Positions 7,799 to 18,359 are shown, counted from the stretch's first letter. The stretch is 39,442 nt of DNA from Bacteroidaceae bacterium (GCA_017615245.1 JAGAAL010000057.1:1-39442), one strand, 5' to 3'. Translations and numbers: made by a program. The notes: generated by a model not told the origin, from the letters alone.

Positions 7799-8686
7799 TT
7801 ACCTATGGTGAGGCTCTTCAATGCGGCGCTTCACCAACTCCATGAATTCATAATTCTTCAGTCCCCAACCAGGTTCGGCTAATAATTGTGGCGGTGACTG
7901 GCTCACGAACCGCTCGAAGACGAGGTCGGGACGTGAACGACGGATGAATTCAACAACAAGGTCGGCATATTCCTCCGCCGTGAAGCGAATGAAATCTTCT
8001 GGGCAATCGGCATATTCTTCAGCCATCCGCGTTCCCTTGATGAGTTGCAGCTGATGGAGTTTGAGTGTGGTGAGTGGTAGGTCCGAGAGAATGTCGGCCT
8101 CGGCCAGCATATCGGCTTTCGTCTCCCCGGGCAGTCCCATGATAATATGTCCGCCGACTCGGATTCCGCGTGCCGCTGTCGCCTCGATGGCCTGACGAGT
8201 ACAAGCAAAGTCGTGACCGCGGTTGATGCGTTGCAAAGTGCGGTCGTACACGCTTTCGATGCCATATTCCACCAGAATGAACGTGTGGCGATTCAAGTCG
8301 GCGAGATAGTCGAGCAATTCTGCCGGCATACAGTCGGGCCGTGTGCCGATGACCAGTCCCACGATATCATCGACGTCCAATGCCTCTTCATATTTGTTGC
8401 GTAATGTGTCAAGGTCGGCGTATGTATTTGTATAGGCTTGGAAATAGGCGAGGTAGCGCATTTCTGGATATTTCCGTCCGAAAAAAAACTTGCCCTCTTC
8501 AAGCTGCTGGCGGATGGAACGGTCGGTTTGACAGTAATCGGGATTGAACGTCTGGTTGTTGCAATACGTGCAACCGCCAGTGCCCACTCGTCCGTCACGA
8601 TTGGGACAGGTGAAGCCTGCGTTGATACTGATTTTCTGGGCTTTGAATCCCAATTGTCGGGTAAGCCACGAACCGAATTCGTTCAT
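7799..8686 (-). CDS. Radical SAM protein, TIGR01212/YhcC-YtqA family
   Basis: The protein carries a Cys-rich radical SAM motif near the N-terminus, GFTCPNRDGRVGTGGCTYCNN, the CxnCxxC arrangement of the YhcC family (elongator-like radical SAM fold). Further marks are YLAYFQAYTNTYA, IGTRPDCMP, EYGIESVYDRTLQRINRGHD and HIIMGLPGET. The substrate of this family is unknown to me. The ATG at 8686 gives 295 residues and leaves about 17 residues before the first cysteine, as is usual; a TTG at 8716 would overlap the promoter box. Confidence 0.88.
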   Translation of the reverse strand: MNEFGSWLTRQLGFKAQKISINAGFTCPNRDGRVGTGGCTYCNNQTFNPDYCQTDRSIRQQLEEGKFFFGRKYPEMRYLAYFQAYTNTYADLDTLRNKYEEALDVDDIVGLVIGTRPDCMPAELLDYLADLNRHTFILVEYGIESVYDRTLQRINRGHDFACTRQAIEATAARGIRVGGHIIMGLPGETKADMLAEADILSDLPLTTLKLHQLQLIKGTRMAEEYADCPEDFIRFTAEEYADLVVEFIRRSRPDLVFERFVSQSPPQLLAEPGWGLKNYEFMELVKRRIEEPHHR

Positions 8687-8713
8687 TTTGTATTCTTCGT
8701 GTATAATTTCGCA

Positions 8714-8721
8714 CAAAAATA
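8714..8721 (-). promoter_or_regulatory. -7 promoter box for the radical SAM gene
   Basis: On the minus strand TATTTTTG fits TAnnTTTG and lies 27 bases before the ATG at 8686. It is divergent from the box at 8765-8772, so both promoters share a gap of about 90 bp. Confidence 0.5.
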
Positions 8722-8764
8722 CAAATTATTTGCGAAACATCGTGATACTTTCTGAATTATTTTG

Positions 8765-8772
8765 TATTTTTG
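8765..8772 (+). promoter_or_regulatory. -7 promoter box abutting the GT2-DUF4922 start codon
   Basis: TATTTTTG fits TAnnTTTG and ends only 4 bases before the ATG at 8777. With transcription starting a few bases past the box, the mRNA would be leaderless or nearly so. Confidence 0.5.
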
Positions 8773-8776
8773 CAGC

Positions 8777-11068
8777 ATGAAAACGATTGATTGTTTTATT
8801 CCCTACAGCGACGAGGCAATTGCGAGGCAAAACATAGCGCAGTTCCGCTCGTCATCCCAAGTAAACCAAATATTCCTGCTGGCACACGATGCAACACTTC
8901 CGCAGATTGAAGGTTGCAGCATGTTGTTCATCGACACGCTCGAAAGTTCAGCTACCTTGCGACAGATGGCGCTCGTTGCCAAGGCCGATTTTGTAGCAAT
9001 CTACGGTAAGTGGGAACCAGTGACGATTGGTTACGGTGCTATTGACCGCGTACTTTCCATTGCCGATACAATGAACGCTGGCATGCTCTATAGTGACCAC
9101 TATGCAATGCGCGATGGCGAACAGACCAAGGCTCCTGTCATTGCCTACCAGAAGGGAAGTGTACGAAACGATTTCGACTTCGGTTCACTGCGTTTTGTCC
9201 GTACTTCTCATTTGAAATCATGGGCCGAACAATATGGAGAAAACCGTTGGAAAGCTGCCGCACTGTATGAGCTTACGCTTTTCGTCAGCCGACAGACCAC
9301 ACCTATATATTATATAAATGAATATCTCTACACTGAGGATGAGACCGATTTGCGTAAGAGCGGCGAGCGACAGTTCGACTACGTAGATCCACGCAATCGT
9401 GAAGTGCAAGAAGAAATGGAACAGGTCTGCACCGAACATTTGCGGCAAATCGATGCGTACGTATCGCCCGCCGATGTTACCGATATCGCAACGGGCAGCA
9501 GTACGTTCCCCGTCGAGGCATCGGTCATCATTCCGGTGAAAAACCGTAAGAAAACCATTGAGGATGCCATCATGTCGGCCATGTCGCAGAAGACTCGATT
9601 CAACTACAATATCATCATTGTCGACAATCATTCGACCGATGGTACGACCGAAATCATCGCCCGTCTGGCCAATTATGATCCGCGCGTCATTCACATCATT
9701 CCCGAGCGCAACGACCTCGGCATCGGCGGTTGTTGGAACATGGCCGTTCAAGATCCGCGTTGCGGACGCTTCGCCATCCAACTTGATTCCGACGATCTCT
9801 ATTCACGTGAGTCAACTCTCCAGATGATTGTCGATAAATTCTACGAAGAACATTGCGTTATGGTCATCGGCTCGTATCGCATGTGCGACTTCAATCTTCG
9901 CACTCTGCCGCCTGGCATCATCGACCACAAGGAATGGACAGCCGACAACGGGCGTAATAACGCCCTGCGCATCAACGGTCTTGGTGCGCCTCGCGCATTT
10001 TATACTCCGTTGCTCCGACAAATCGGCGTGCCTAATACTAGTTACGGTGAGGATTACGCCCTCGGACTGGCTTTCTCTCGAAAATATAAGATCGGTCGCA
10101 TCTTCGACGTAGTTTATCTCTGTCGCCGGTGGGAAGGAAATTCCGACGCTGCCCTTTCGCCAGAGCGCGTCAATCAAAACAATTACTACAAGGACCAGTT
10201 GCGAACTCTCGAGATAACTGCCCGCCAGCAACTCAATCGCTTTTGGCAAGGAAGCGCCACGCAAGAGGATGTCGACACATTCTTCGAAGAGCAACTCAAA
10301 GCTTGGCCGGAAGTGGGCCAGCGCTATCGTAATCTCTCAGTGCAAACCAAATCGTTCGCTATTGGAGGCAAGACTTTTACTATTCAGCACAATCCTGCAA
10401 GAATCGTTTCGACAGGTGCGAAAATCAATAAGGAAACCATCAGCCAGCGTCCGTGTTTTCTTTGCGATACGAATCGCCCCGCCGTTCAGTACGGCATTGC
10501 GATGAACCATCGTTTCCAGATGCTCATCAATCCGTTCCCCATCCTTCGCCGTCATTTCACCATTCCGTTGCGACAGCACGCTCCCCAACAGATACTGCCA
10601 TATTATGGTGACATGCTCGATTTTGCAGAAACACTCGACCGTATGTTCCTCTTCTATAATGGTCCACTCTGTGGCGCATCGGCTCCCGATCACATGCATT
10701 TCCAAGCAGGCCCGAAGGAACAACTTCCGAAGACTTGTCTCAGCAAGCACTTCGAGATTCGCGCTAAGACAAAGGATGAAATGATGACCCGTTTCCACCA
10801 TGTGTACGATAGTTTGCCTATCGTATCGTCAGAAATCGAGCCTCGCATGAATGTCCTTACATGGAAAGATGATGACGAATTTGTTTCCATTGTCATTCCT
10901 CGCACCAAACATCGTCCCGATTGTTACGAAGCCGAGGGCGACGCACAGATGATGATTAGTCCGGGAGCACTTGATATGGCGGGATTGATGATTGTCCCAC
11001 GAGCTGAAGATTTCAATCGCATCACTGCTGAACAAGCAGAAAGTATCATTAAAGCATGTGGCGCATGA
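8777..11068 (+). CDS. Glycosyltransferase family 2 - DUF4922 fusion protein
   Basis: The 763-residue soluble protein has three parts. Residues 1-240 look like a degenerate glycosyltransferase-like region. Residues about 245-475 are a GT-A family 2 domain: [29 protein letters not shown], and the metal-binding QLDSDDLYS. Residues about 535-763 match DUF4922: [23 protein letters not shown] and [17 protein letters not shown], the last resembling the HIT/GalT-type nucleotidyl-transfer motif GASxPHxHxQ. A sugar-nucleotide transferase or phosphorylase joined to a glycosyltransferase is my inference. I use the ATG at 8777; a TTG at 8762 would overlap the -7 box. Its stop overlaps the SpoIID gene start (ATGA). 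Confidence 0.82.
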   Translation: MKTIDCFIPYSDEAIARQNIAQFRSSSQVNQIFLLAHDATLPQIEGCSMLFIDTLESSATLRQMALVAKADFVAIYGKWEPVTIGYGAIDRVLSIADTMNAGMLYSDHYAMRDGEQTKAPVIAYQKGSVRNDFDFGSLRFVRTSHLKSWAEQYGENRWKAAALYELTLFVSRQTTPIYYINEYLYTEDETDLRKSGERQFDYVDPRNREVQEEMEQVCTEHLRQIDAYVSPADVTDIATGSSTFPVEASVIIPVKNRKKTIEDAIMSAMSQKTRFNYNIIIVDNHSTDGTTEIIARLANYDPRVIHIIPERNDLGIGGCWNMAVQDPRCGRFAIQLDSDDLYSRESTLQMIVDKFYEEHCVMVIGSYRMCDFNLRTLPPGIIDHKEWTADNGRNNALRINGLGAPRAFYTPLLRQIGVPNTSYGEDYALGLAFSRKYKIGRIFDVVYLCRRWEGNSDAALSPERVNQNNYYKDQLRTLEITARQQLNRFWQGSATQEDVDTFFEEQLKAWPEVGQRYRNLSVQTKSFAIGGKTFTIQHNPARIVSTGAKINKETISQRPCFLCDTNRPAVQYGIAMNHRFQMLINPFPILRRHFTIPLRQHAPQQILPYYGDMLDFAETLDRMFLFYNGPLCGASAPDHMHFQAGPKEQLPKTCLSKHFEIRAKTKDEMMTRFHHVYDSLPIVSSEIEPRMNVLTWKDDDEFVSIVIPRTKHRPDCYEAEGDAQMMISPGALDMAGLMIVPRAEDFNRITAEQAESIIKACGA

Positions 11069-12369
11069 ACGAACCGGAAGTCAAAGTGGGTATCGTGAAT
11101 GCCAGCAAGATTCGCTTCACGCTCAATGGAAAGTACAGCGCAAAAGGCGAGAGCGTGGAAGGACAGGAGGAAGTGGAATACGATGAAGGTGGAATCCTTT
11201 GGAAAGGAAACATTTATCAGCGGCTTACTTTTGAACCGCAAGCCGACGATGCGTCCTTTTCCCTTTTTGAAGTCACCATCGGCAAAGAATTCCATTGGGA
11301 ACGCAAGGAAACGCAGACGTTCCGTGGAAAGTTGCATTTTATTGTCGATGAAGGCCAACTCTGTGCCATCAATATTCTCCCCGTGGAAGAATATCTCGAA
11401 AGTGTCATCTCCTCGGAAATGAAAGCCACCGCTTCACTTGAATTCCTTAAAGCGCATGCCGTCATTTCTCGTAGCTGGCTCATGGCGCAAATCGAGAAAC
11501 ACCAACAAATGGAACAGGAGTCGCGCGATGCGTTCTTCTCTTATCAAAAGACCGACGCAGAACTCATCCGCTGGTACGACCGCGAGGACCATACGCTTTT
11601 CGATGTTTGCGCCGATGATCACTGTCAGCGTTATCAAGGCATCACGAAAGCAACAAGTGAACAAGTACATCAAGCCGTCGAAGCAACTCGTGGCATTGTG
11701 CTTTATTATCAAGGCGAGATATGTGATGCACGCTTCTCCAAATGTTGTGGCGGCGTGTCAGAGGAGTTCGGCACCTGTTGGGAAAATCTTGATAAACCTT
11801 ATCTAAAAGCATTACACGACGGTACGGACGAACACGATATGCCTGACCTCACCATAGAGGAGAATGCCCGTCAATGGATTCTATCATCCCCTGATGCATT
11901 CTGCAACACTCAGAACAAAAGGATTCTTTCACAAATCCTAAATAATTACGACCAAGAAACTGATGATTTCTACCGATGGGTTGTACAATATACACAAGAA
12001 GAACTCACTCAGCTCATTGCACACAATCTAAAAGAAGACTTGGGTGATATTATCAATCTTGTTCCGCTCGCTCGAGGAAAATCCGGACGAATCTATCGTC
12101 TGCAGATTGTCGGAACAAAGAAGAGTTTCGTCATCGGAAAGGAATTGGAGATACGTCGTGTCTTGTCGCATTCGCATCTATTTTCTTCGGCTTTCGTGGT
12201 TGACAAGAACTACGATCGTTTTATTATTCATGGAGCAGGGTGGGGACATGGAGTCGGGCTTTGTCAGATAGGTGCAGCCGTGATGGGAGAACAAGGGTAT
12301 AGTTACAAGCAAATTTTGCAACATTACTATCCCGGATCGTATTTGGCAAGTTCGCTCCTCAATGATTAA
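11065..12369 (+). CDS. SpoIID/LytB-domain protein without signal peptide
   Basis: SpoIID proteins are lytic transglycosylases that cut peptidoglycan glycan strands stripped of peptides. The SpoIID core is visible: [20 protein letters not shown] with candidate catalytic Glu118, [14 protein letters not shown], the cysteine-containing [13 protein letters not shown] block and the C-terminal [13 protein letters not shown] (from about residue 392). The N-terminus ([18 protein letters not shown]) is hydrophilic and has no signal peptide or membrane segment, unlike secreted SpoIID. The ATG at 11065 overlaps the upstream stop as ATGA. A cytoplasmic job on imported wall fragments is inferred from this and from the AmpG-like neighbour. 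Confidence 0.85.
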   Translation: MNEPEVKVGIVNASKIRFTLNGKYSAKGESVEGQEEVEYDEGGILWKGNIYQRLTFEPQADDASFSLFEVTIGKEFHWERKETQTFRGKLHFIVDEGQLCAINILPVEEYLESVISSEMKATASLEFLKAHAVISRSWLMAQIEKHQQMEQESRDAFFSYQKTDAELIRWYDREDHTLFDVCADDHCQRYQGITKATSEQVHQAVEATRGIVLYYQGEICDARFSKCCGGVSEEFGTCWENLDKPYLKALHDGTDEHDMPDLTIEENARQWILSSPDAFCNTQNKRILSQILNNYDQETDDFYRWVVQYTQEELTQLIAHNLKEDLGDIINLVPLARGKSGRIYRLQIVGTKKSFVIGKELEIRRVLSHSHLFSSAFVVDKNYDRFIIHGAGWGHGVGLCQIGAAVMGEQGYSYKQILQHYYPGSYLASSLLND

Positions 12370-12407
12370 CTCTTCAACGATTGAAACAACAAACAATTAC
12401 AAATAAT

Positions 12408-13697
12408 ATGTTTAAACGATTAACACATAAACCTTGGACTTGGGTGCCGACGCTTTATTTAGGGGAATCACTTCCGTTCTCAGCAGTTATGTTGATATCG
12501 GTCATCATGTTTAAAGACTTCGGGTTGAGTGATGGGCAGATTACCGTTTATACTGGTTGGCTCGGTTTGCCTTGGGTCATTAAACCGCTTTGGAGTCCTT
12601 TTGTTGATAATTTCAAGACCAAACGTTGGTGGATTCTTTCCATGCAGTTCTTCATGGGCATAGCCCTTGCTTTGGTGGGTTTTACGATTCCTACATCCTA
12701 TTGGCTTCAATGTTCATTAGCGATCTTTATGCTCATTGCTTTTGCCAGTGCTACTCACGATATATCCGCAGATGGCTTTTATATCATCGGATTGAAAGAA
12801 AAAGATCAGGAATTATATGTGGGAGTACGCAATACGTTCTATCGTATTGGTATGGTTATCGGACAGGGTGGATTGGTGATGCTGCAAGGAGCGATGAGTC
12901 ACGGACTGTTAGGTAATCAAACTGATTCAGCTGTTCAAAACAATATAGCATGGGCCATCACCTTCGCCATCATTGGCATTTTAATGTTTGTGCTGGCAAT
13001 TTATCATACTATTAGCCTGCCAAAGGTTGAGACACCGTTACATGAAAAATTCGTGTTAAGAACTCAGCTCATTGAATTTTGGAACACTTTGAAAGTATTT
13101 GCTACGAAACAACATGTTATCACTGCCCTATTGTTCATCCTCTTATTCCGTTTGCCTGAAGGATTGCTGACGAAAATCGTTCCGCTGTTCCTCACGCGTG
13201 GAGTGGAGGAAGGCGGATTGGCAATGACGAAAGTCGATTTTGGCTTGGTCTATGGCACACTTGGTGTGATAGGACTCCTCGCAGGAGGAATCATTGGTGG
13301 ATGGGCCGTATCAAAGTGGGGCTTGAAACGTTGTTTGTGGCCATTGGTATTATGTATCACTCTTCCTGATATTGTGTATGTTTATCTAAGCTATGTTCCT
13401 ACAGACAACATTTGGCTGATTGGTAGTTGCGTCTGCATCGAGCAGATAGGCTACGGTTTGGGATTTGCTGCATATACCCTCTACTTGGTTACGTTCTCCC
13501 GAGGCGAACGTAGTACAGCAGTCTTTTCCATTTGTACCGCAGGTCAATATCTTGGTGGCGTTATGCTTCCAGGAATGGTGTCAGGACTTATTTCCGAGAA
13601 CGTGGGATATCAAACATTCTTCCTCATTGTCATGGTCCTCTGCCTTGTTACATTTACTGTGACAGCCCTTGTGAAGATTGAGAAAGAAAAAGCCTGA
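12408..13697 (+). CDS. AmpG-like MFS permease
   Basis: The 429-residue membrane protein has about 12 hydrophobic segments of the major facilitator type. The start (WVPTLYLGESLPFSAVMLIS, GLPWVIKPLWSPFVD) and HDISADGFYI fit the AmpG/acetyl-CoA-transporter group, which imports muropeptides or amino sugars through the inner membrane. The ATG at 12408 is chosen over an in-frame TTG at 12381. It lies 38 bases after the SpoIID gene, and the gene set suggests peptidoglycan-fragment import. Substrate is not proven; Tannerella MurT is a related MurNAc importer. Its stop codon sits in the left arm of the terminator. Confidence 0.82.
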   Translation: MFKRLTHKPWTWVPTLYLGESLPFSAVMLISVIMFKDFGLSDGQITVYTGWLGLPWVIKPLWSPFVDNFKTKRWWILSMQFFMGIALALVGFTIPTSYWLQCSLAIFMLIAFASATHDISADGFYIIGLKEKDQELYVGVRNTFYRIGMVIGQGGLVMLQGAMSHGLLGNQTDSAVQNNIAWAITFAIIGILMFVLAIYHTISLPKVETPLHEKFVLRTQLIEFWNTLKVFATKQHVITALLFILLFRLPEGLLTKIVPLFLTRGVEEGGLAMTKVDFGLVYGTLGVIGLLAGGIIGGWAVSKWGLKRCLWPLVLCITLPDIVYVYLSYVPTDNIWLIGSCVCIEQIGYGLGFAAYTLYLVTFSRGERSTAVFSICTAGQYLGGVMLPGMVSGLISENVGYQTFFLIVMVLCLVTFTVTALVKIEKEKA

Positions 13698-13718
13698 TTA
13701 TCTCAGGCTCTTTCTTTT
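13685..13718. terminator. Bidirectional terminator with zero-gap convergent genes
   Basis: AGCCTGA (13691-13697) pairs with TCAGGCT (13703-13709) around a 5-base loop, flanked by A-rich and T-rich runs. The permease stop (13695-13697) and the opposing lipoprotein stop (13698-13700) are directly adjacent within it. Confidence 0.8.
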
Positions 13719-14015
13719 TTCTGTTACTTTCTTGTTGTATTCTCTTTCTATAGTTATCACTTCTTTCGAAGTCATCACTTTGTTTTGCTCAACGGGTGTA
13801 AGTCCTTTGAGCGATTTGTTGATGTCGCCAATTAGAATCTGTGAGGCTCCATTGAGTGATTGTTGAGATTTCGCTTTTTCCACACGTTCGATGGCATCTT
13901 CAAAACTAGCCACAACTTTTTCTTGAGGAGTTGCAGGTGTGCATGCAGTTAGCAATAGTGCCAGCCCTGAAGCGGCACAAAGCGAAAGGAGGTGTCTGGT
14001 AGCATTCATAAGCAT
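13698..14015 (-). CDS. Small putative lipoprotein
   Basis: The 105-residue protein has a type II signal peptide with lipobox LLTAC (Cys about 25), then a short acidic/basic helical segment rich in Lys, Glu and Ser. I do not recognise a family. An in-frame ATG two codons later (14009) is an equally good start. The last residues, KRKSLR, are encoded by the terminator stem. A full promoter lies at 14084-14114. Confidence 0.7.
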   Translation of the reverse strand: MLMNATRHLLSLCAASGLALLLTACTPATPQEKVVASFEDAIERVEKAKSQQSLNGASQILIGDINKSLKGLTPVEQNKVMTSKEVITIEREYNKKVTEKRKSLR

Positions 14016-14083
14016 GTCGTTTTCTAATGTTAATAAGTAAGGTTGTTGTTATAATTAATTTTGTAGTAATCACGCTTTCACTG

Positions 14084-14114
14084 CAAAAGTAGATATTTTT
14101 TTCCTATTAGCAAA
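14084..14114 (-). promoter_or_regulatory. Full Bacteroidetes promoter for the small lipoprotein
   Basis: On the minus strand, -33 TTTG (14111-14114) and -7 TACTTTTG (14084-14091) are separated by 19 bp, the textbook Bacteroidetes arrangement. The leader would be about 65 bases. Confidence 0.75.
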
Positions 14115-14216
14115 CAAATAATGCAAAAATATACAAAAAAAATCAAAAAAACAATGTGGATATACATTTTTGCAATGTATACCCACAATTGTGAAATGTG
14201 ATAAAGCAAAGAAAGA

Positions 14217-14864
14217 TTACAATCCGAGTTGTTTCTTTACATCGTCGGCAGCCTTGTTGATTGCATCATTTGCCTTTTGCTGCTGAGCATCAATGGCCTC
14301 GTTTGCTTTCTGCTTTTGTGCATCGACAGCTTCTTTAGCTTTTGTCTCGGCTTCTGTTTTTGCTGCATCTGCAGCTGCTTTTGCTGCATCTACAGCCTCA
14401 TTTGCTTTGTTTACGGCAGCATTTGCTACATCCACTGCAGCATCCTGAGCTGTTTTTGCAACGTCTAAAGGTAGGTCAGCTACTTTCTGTACAAGGTTTT
14501 CTACAGTAGTTTCAGCAGATTCTGCAACCGTGGTACTGATTGCTTCTACTTGTTCTTTGTTTGTTTCAAGATAACCCTTGAGAGAATCGAGATACTTTTG
14601 AGCAACGGCTACGTTACCAGCGTTGACAAGAGCCTGAATGCGAGCCTTAAATGCTTCGATAGAACTTTGGAGGGCATCAGCATCTTTAGCTTCAACATCT
14701 CCAGCAATCTCATCGAGCAATTGGGCCAAATCATCATCAACAATTGCGTCAGCTTCTGCAGTTGTCATGGTGTCTTGGTCTGAATTAGCTGATGTGCTGC
14801 TGTTTGTACATGCACAGAATGTAGTAGCAAGAGCTACGGTAACAATCACTAAAATTTTCTTCAT
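14217..14864 (-). CDS. Alanine-rich coiled-coil lipoprotein
   Basis: The 215-residue protein has a signal peptide with a lipobox-like end (FCAC, Cys about 19), an acidic segment (TTAEADAIVDDDLAQLLDEI), and then a long Ala/Lys/Glu/Gln helix. Its last 70 residues repeat units such as KANEAIDAQQQ and KANDAINKAADD, an 11-residue-like periodicity seen in coiled coils and LEA-type proteins. This suggests an envelope-anchored rod or spacer; no enzyme motif is present. It could be an abundant structural lipoprotein, since it has a full promoter at 14917-14948. Confidence 0.78.
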   Translation of the reverse strand: MKKILVIVTVALATTFCACTNSSTSANSDQDTMTTAEADAIVDDDLAQLLDEIAGDVEAKDADALQSSIEAFKARIQALVNAGNVAVAQKYLDSLKGYLETNKEQVEAISTTVAESAETTVENLVQKVADLPLDVAKTAQDAAVDVANAAVNKANEAVDAAKAAADAAKTEAETKAKEAVDAQKQKANEAIDAQQQKANDAINKAADDVKKQLGL

Positions 14865-14916
14865 AATGCAATTCGTTTAAGTGTTAATAATGAAATATCC
14901 ATTTGAAACTACGCTG

Positions 14917-14948
14917 CAAAAATAGTAATTTTTTTGGAGCAACACAAA
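14917..14948 (-). promoter_or_regulatory. Full Bacteroidetes promoter for the coiled-coil lipoprotein
   Basis: On the minus strand, -33 TTTG (14945-14948) and -7 TATTTTTG (14917-14924) are separated by 20 bp. Confidence 0.75.
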
Positions 14949-14976
14949 CAAATTAGAATACTTTTTTATAATATTT

Positions 14977-15007
14977 CTTGTTAATTCATTTTATTTTATT
15001 AATTTTG
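14977..15007 (+). promoter_or_regulatory. Probable promoter for the GH51 gene
   Basis: The -7 box TAATTTTG (15000-15007) is preceded after 19 bp by CTTG (14977-14980), one mismatch from TTTG. It implies a leader of about 160 bases. Confidence 0.5.
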
Positions 15008-15172
15008 CAAACAATCTATGTGTTTTTATGACTCAATTATCACATATGAGAACGAATTTTATCATCCTTCCGATGATTTCTTTGCCGATTCTTAAGATTG
15101 GATGCCTATCAGGGCCGAGACTTTTGAACTCTTGAATTCTTTAACCCCATAAACTCTAAATAAATTACAATC

Positions 15173-17146
15173 ATGAAAACAATGTTTATTGCTTTTGCAG
15201 CATCTTTATTATTAATGGCAGCACCCGTTAATGCTCAACCGAAATTGACCCTTCAGGTCGATAAGGCTCAGCGTACTGTTAGTCCTACACTCTATGGACT
15301 GATGACAGAGGAAATCAACTACTCCTATGAAGGAGGACTGTATTCACAGTTGTTGCGCGACATCGCCATGCAGGAAATGACTGGAGGTCAGCAAGGTCGC
15401 CGACAGCAGAGTGGTGGAGGTAGACCAGGTGGCCCTGCTCCTAAGCCACGTTATTGGTTGCTCAACGATTCTACGGCAGGAATGTTGCGTTTCAATACTA
15501 CAGGAGGTATCAACTTTATCCAAAAACGTTCTCTCTCCATCGAACTTACCAAAGCAACTTCATTGGAGAATCCTGGCTTTTGGGGTATTGCCGTCCATCC
15601 GTCAACCACTTACAATGGTGATGCCTACTTCAAAGGTAATGGCCGTGTGACTGTAGGTTTGCGTTCTGTGGATGGTACTACTGTTTATGCCAGTCAAGAT
15701 CTTACCCTCAGTGCAAACGACTGGCGACAGTACACATTCAATCTGCAGACGGCAGCAGATGTAAAAGCGACCAAAGACGCTGTGTTTTTCATTCAATTCC
15801 AGAGTGCAGGCAATTACAATCTGGCTTATCCTACTTTGTTCCCGAAGGCCAAAAAGGCCTACACAGTAAAGTCCGATTGGTACCGTACCGACATCATGGA
15901 CCTCTTGCGAGAGATGAATCCTACCTTCCTGCGATTCCCAGGAGGTAACTATTTGGAGGGAAACACCTTCAAAGAGCGATTCGATTGGAAGCGTACTATT
16001 GGTCCGCTCACCACACGTCCTGGCCATCGTAGTCCTTGGGGTTACTGGTCGACTGATGGTATGGGTTTGCTGGAGTTCCTTTGCTGGGCGGAAGAATGCG
16101 GAGCGGAACCTATCCTCGGTGTATTTGCTGGCTATGTGCTTAATGGCGACTACGTTGAGGGTGATGCCCTCGAACCATTTATCAAGGATGCGCTCGATGA
16201 AATCGAATATACCATTGGAGGTCCAGAAACCCGTTGGGGAGCACGTCGTATTCGTGACGGACATCCCGAGCCATTCAAACTCACCTATGTGGAGATAGGT
16301 AATGAGGACTTCTTCGATCGTAGCGGTAGCTATTCACATCGTTTTATGCAGTTCTACGATGCCATTAAGGAAAAATATCCTCAGTTGCAGATTATTTCCA
16401 CACAGGATGAGCGGACATTGCGTGGTAATGCAGAGAATCCTGCAGCCGTCAAGGTAGATGTCATCGATGAACACTATTATCGCAATGCCGAGGCTATGTA
16501 TCGTGCAGCACAGCAGTACGATTCATACGATCGCAATGGCCCAAAGATCTTCTGTGGAGAGTGGGCTACACGTGAAGGTTCACCTACCACCAATATGAAT
16601 GCAGCCCTTGGTGATGCTGCGTGGATGACCTGCATGGAACGAAACTCTGACATCCTTGTGGCACATTGCTATGCGCCGCTGTTTGTCAATGTCAATCAAG
16701 GTGGTATGCAATGGGAGAGCGACCTCATTGGTTACGATGCCCTCACTTCCTTCGGTTCGCCTTCCTACCATGCTCAATGCATGTTTGCACAGAACTTGGG
16801 TAACAAGGTTGTGCCTATGTTGGCGGAAGGAGTCCCAACCATAGCTATGGGACGTGGCGACCCTGTTCCGCAACTTTATTACAACACCACTGTCGATAGC
16901 CGCACAGGTCAGTTGTTCCTTAAGGTAGTTAATATAGGTGCTACAGCCCAGCAAGTGACGGTTGCAGTTGAAGGAGCCAAACCAAAGGGAAAAGCAGAAG
17001 TCATCACCCTGAAGGGAGCACGCCCAGAGGATACCAATTCTATTGACAATCCCAACAACATCATCCCACAGAAGACTAGCTTGAAAGTATCAAGTAATTT
17101 CAGTTTGCCACTTGCTCCATACTCCATCACCGTGGTGAAGATGTAG
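15173..17146 (+). CDS. Secreted alpha-L-arabinofuranosidase, GH51
   Basis: GH51 enzymes release terminal arabinofuranose from arabinoxylan and arabinan with retention. The 657-residue protein has a signal peptide ending at VNAQ (about 22), an N-terminal region with a carbohydrate-binding-like stretch (about 100-220), and a TIM barrel with FLRFPGGNYLEGN. The acid/base is Glu378 in EIGNEDFF and the nucleophile is Glu463 in FCGEWATREG. A C-terminal beta domain follows. Residues about 71-92 are an unusual Gln/Gly/Arg/Pro-rich insert. With the CE1 esterase downstream it suits debranching of feruloylated arabinoxylan. Placement in the periplasm or outside is inferred from the signal peptide. Confidence 0.93.
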   Translation: MKTMFIAFAASLLLMAAPVNAQPKLTLQVDKAQRTVSPTLYGLMTEEINYSYEGGLYSQLLRDIAMQEMTGGQQGRRQQSGGGRPGGPAPKPRYWLLNDSTAGMLRFNTTGGINFIQKRSLSIELTKATSLENPGFWGIAVHPSTTYNGDAYFKGNGRVTVGLRSVDGTTVYASQDLTLSANDWRQYTFNLQTAADVKATKDAVFFIQFQSAGNYNLAYPTLFPKAKKAYTVKSDWYRTDIMDLLREMNPTFLRFPGGNYLEGNTFKERFDWKRTIGPLTTRPGHRSPWGYWSTDGMGLLEFLCWAEECGAEPILGVFAGYVLNGDYVEGDALEPFIKDALDEIEYTIGGPETRWGARRIRDGHPEPFKLTYVEIGNEDFFDRSGSYSHRFMQFYDAIKEKYPQLQIISTQDERTLRGNAENPAAVKVDVIDEHYYRNAEAMYRAAQQYDSYDRNGPKIFCGEWATREGSPTTNMNAALGDAAWMTCMERNSDILVAHCYAPLFVNVNQGGMQWESDLIGYDALTSFGSPSYHAQCMFAQNLGNKVVPMLAEGVPTIAMGRGDPVPQLYYNTTVDSRTGQLFLKVVNIGATAQQVTVAVEGAKPKGKAEVITLKGARPEDTNSIDNPNNIIPQKTSLKVSSNFSLPLAPYSITVVKM

Positions 17147-17148
17147 AA

Positions 17149-17194
17149 ATAGGACTTTTCCTATCCTTTGCGTCAACGAAAAGTGCTACCTTTG
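17149..17194 (+). promoter_or_regulatory. Weak hairpin and promoter between GH51 and esterase genes
   Basis: ATAGGA and TCCTAT (17149-17164) form a 6-bp hairpin just after the GH51 stop, possibly a weak terminator. A -7 box TACCTTTG (17187-17194) follows, with TTTG at 17167-17170 but only a 16-bp spacer. The esterase may thus be transcribed on its own as well as with GH51. Confidence 0.45.
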
Positions 17195-17222
17195 CAGCAT
17201 AATTTTAAACTAACAGACTTAA

Positions 17223-18140
<918 letters not shown>

Positions 18141-18161
18141 AAAGAAGATTCAACATACATA

Positions 18162-18206
18162 AACCAAAAGGACACGCTGAATTTCAGCGTGTCCTTTTGG
18201 TTATCA
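18162..18206. terminator. Strong hairpin terminator after the esterase gene
   Basis: A perfect 19-bp stem (18162-18180 with 18184-18202) around the 3-base loop ATT contains the CACGCTGA/TCAGCGTG core and ends in CCTTTTGGTT. It could also stop transcripts from nhaA on the other strand, about 160 bp away. The rest of the gap to 18359 shows nothing recognisable. Confidence 0.85.
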
Positions 18207-18359
18207 GTTGTAATATCCGTAAAGACAAGTAAATTAACTAAAAGTTGATCGCTTGCTATTTTTTGTTTGTTAAACTACATTTTAAAGAATATAGTCTTCT
18301 CACGAACATATGCTCATTGGCTAAAGAACCTATGTTCACCTGTAGTTTCTGTCACCTAT

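Larger units (their letters stand above)
14865..15172. other. Divergent intergenic region with two promoters
   Basis: This 308-bp gap holds the minus-strand promoter of the coiled-coil lipoprotein (14917-14948) and a plus-strand promoter at 14977-15007. From the plus-strand box to the GH51 ATG is about 165 bases, a long leader. I see no clear hairpin or riboswitch in it. Confidence 0.6.

Noticed and set aside
15008-15172. Riboswitch in the long GH51 leader
   Set aside because: No conserved riboswitch core or stable hairpin could be seen by eye.
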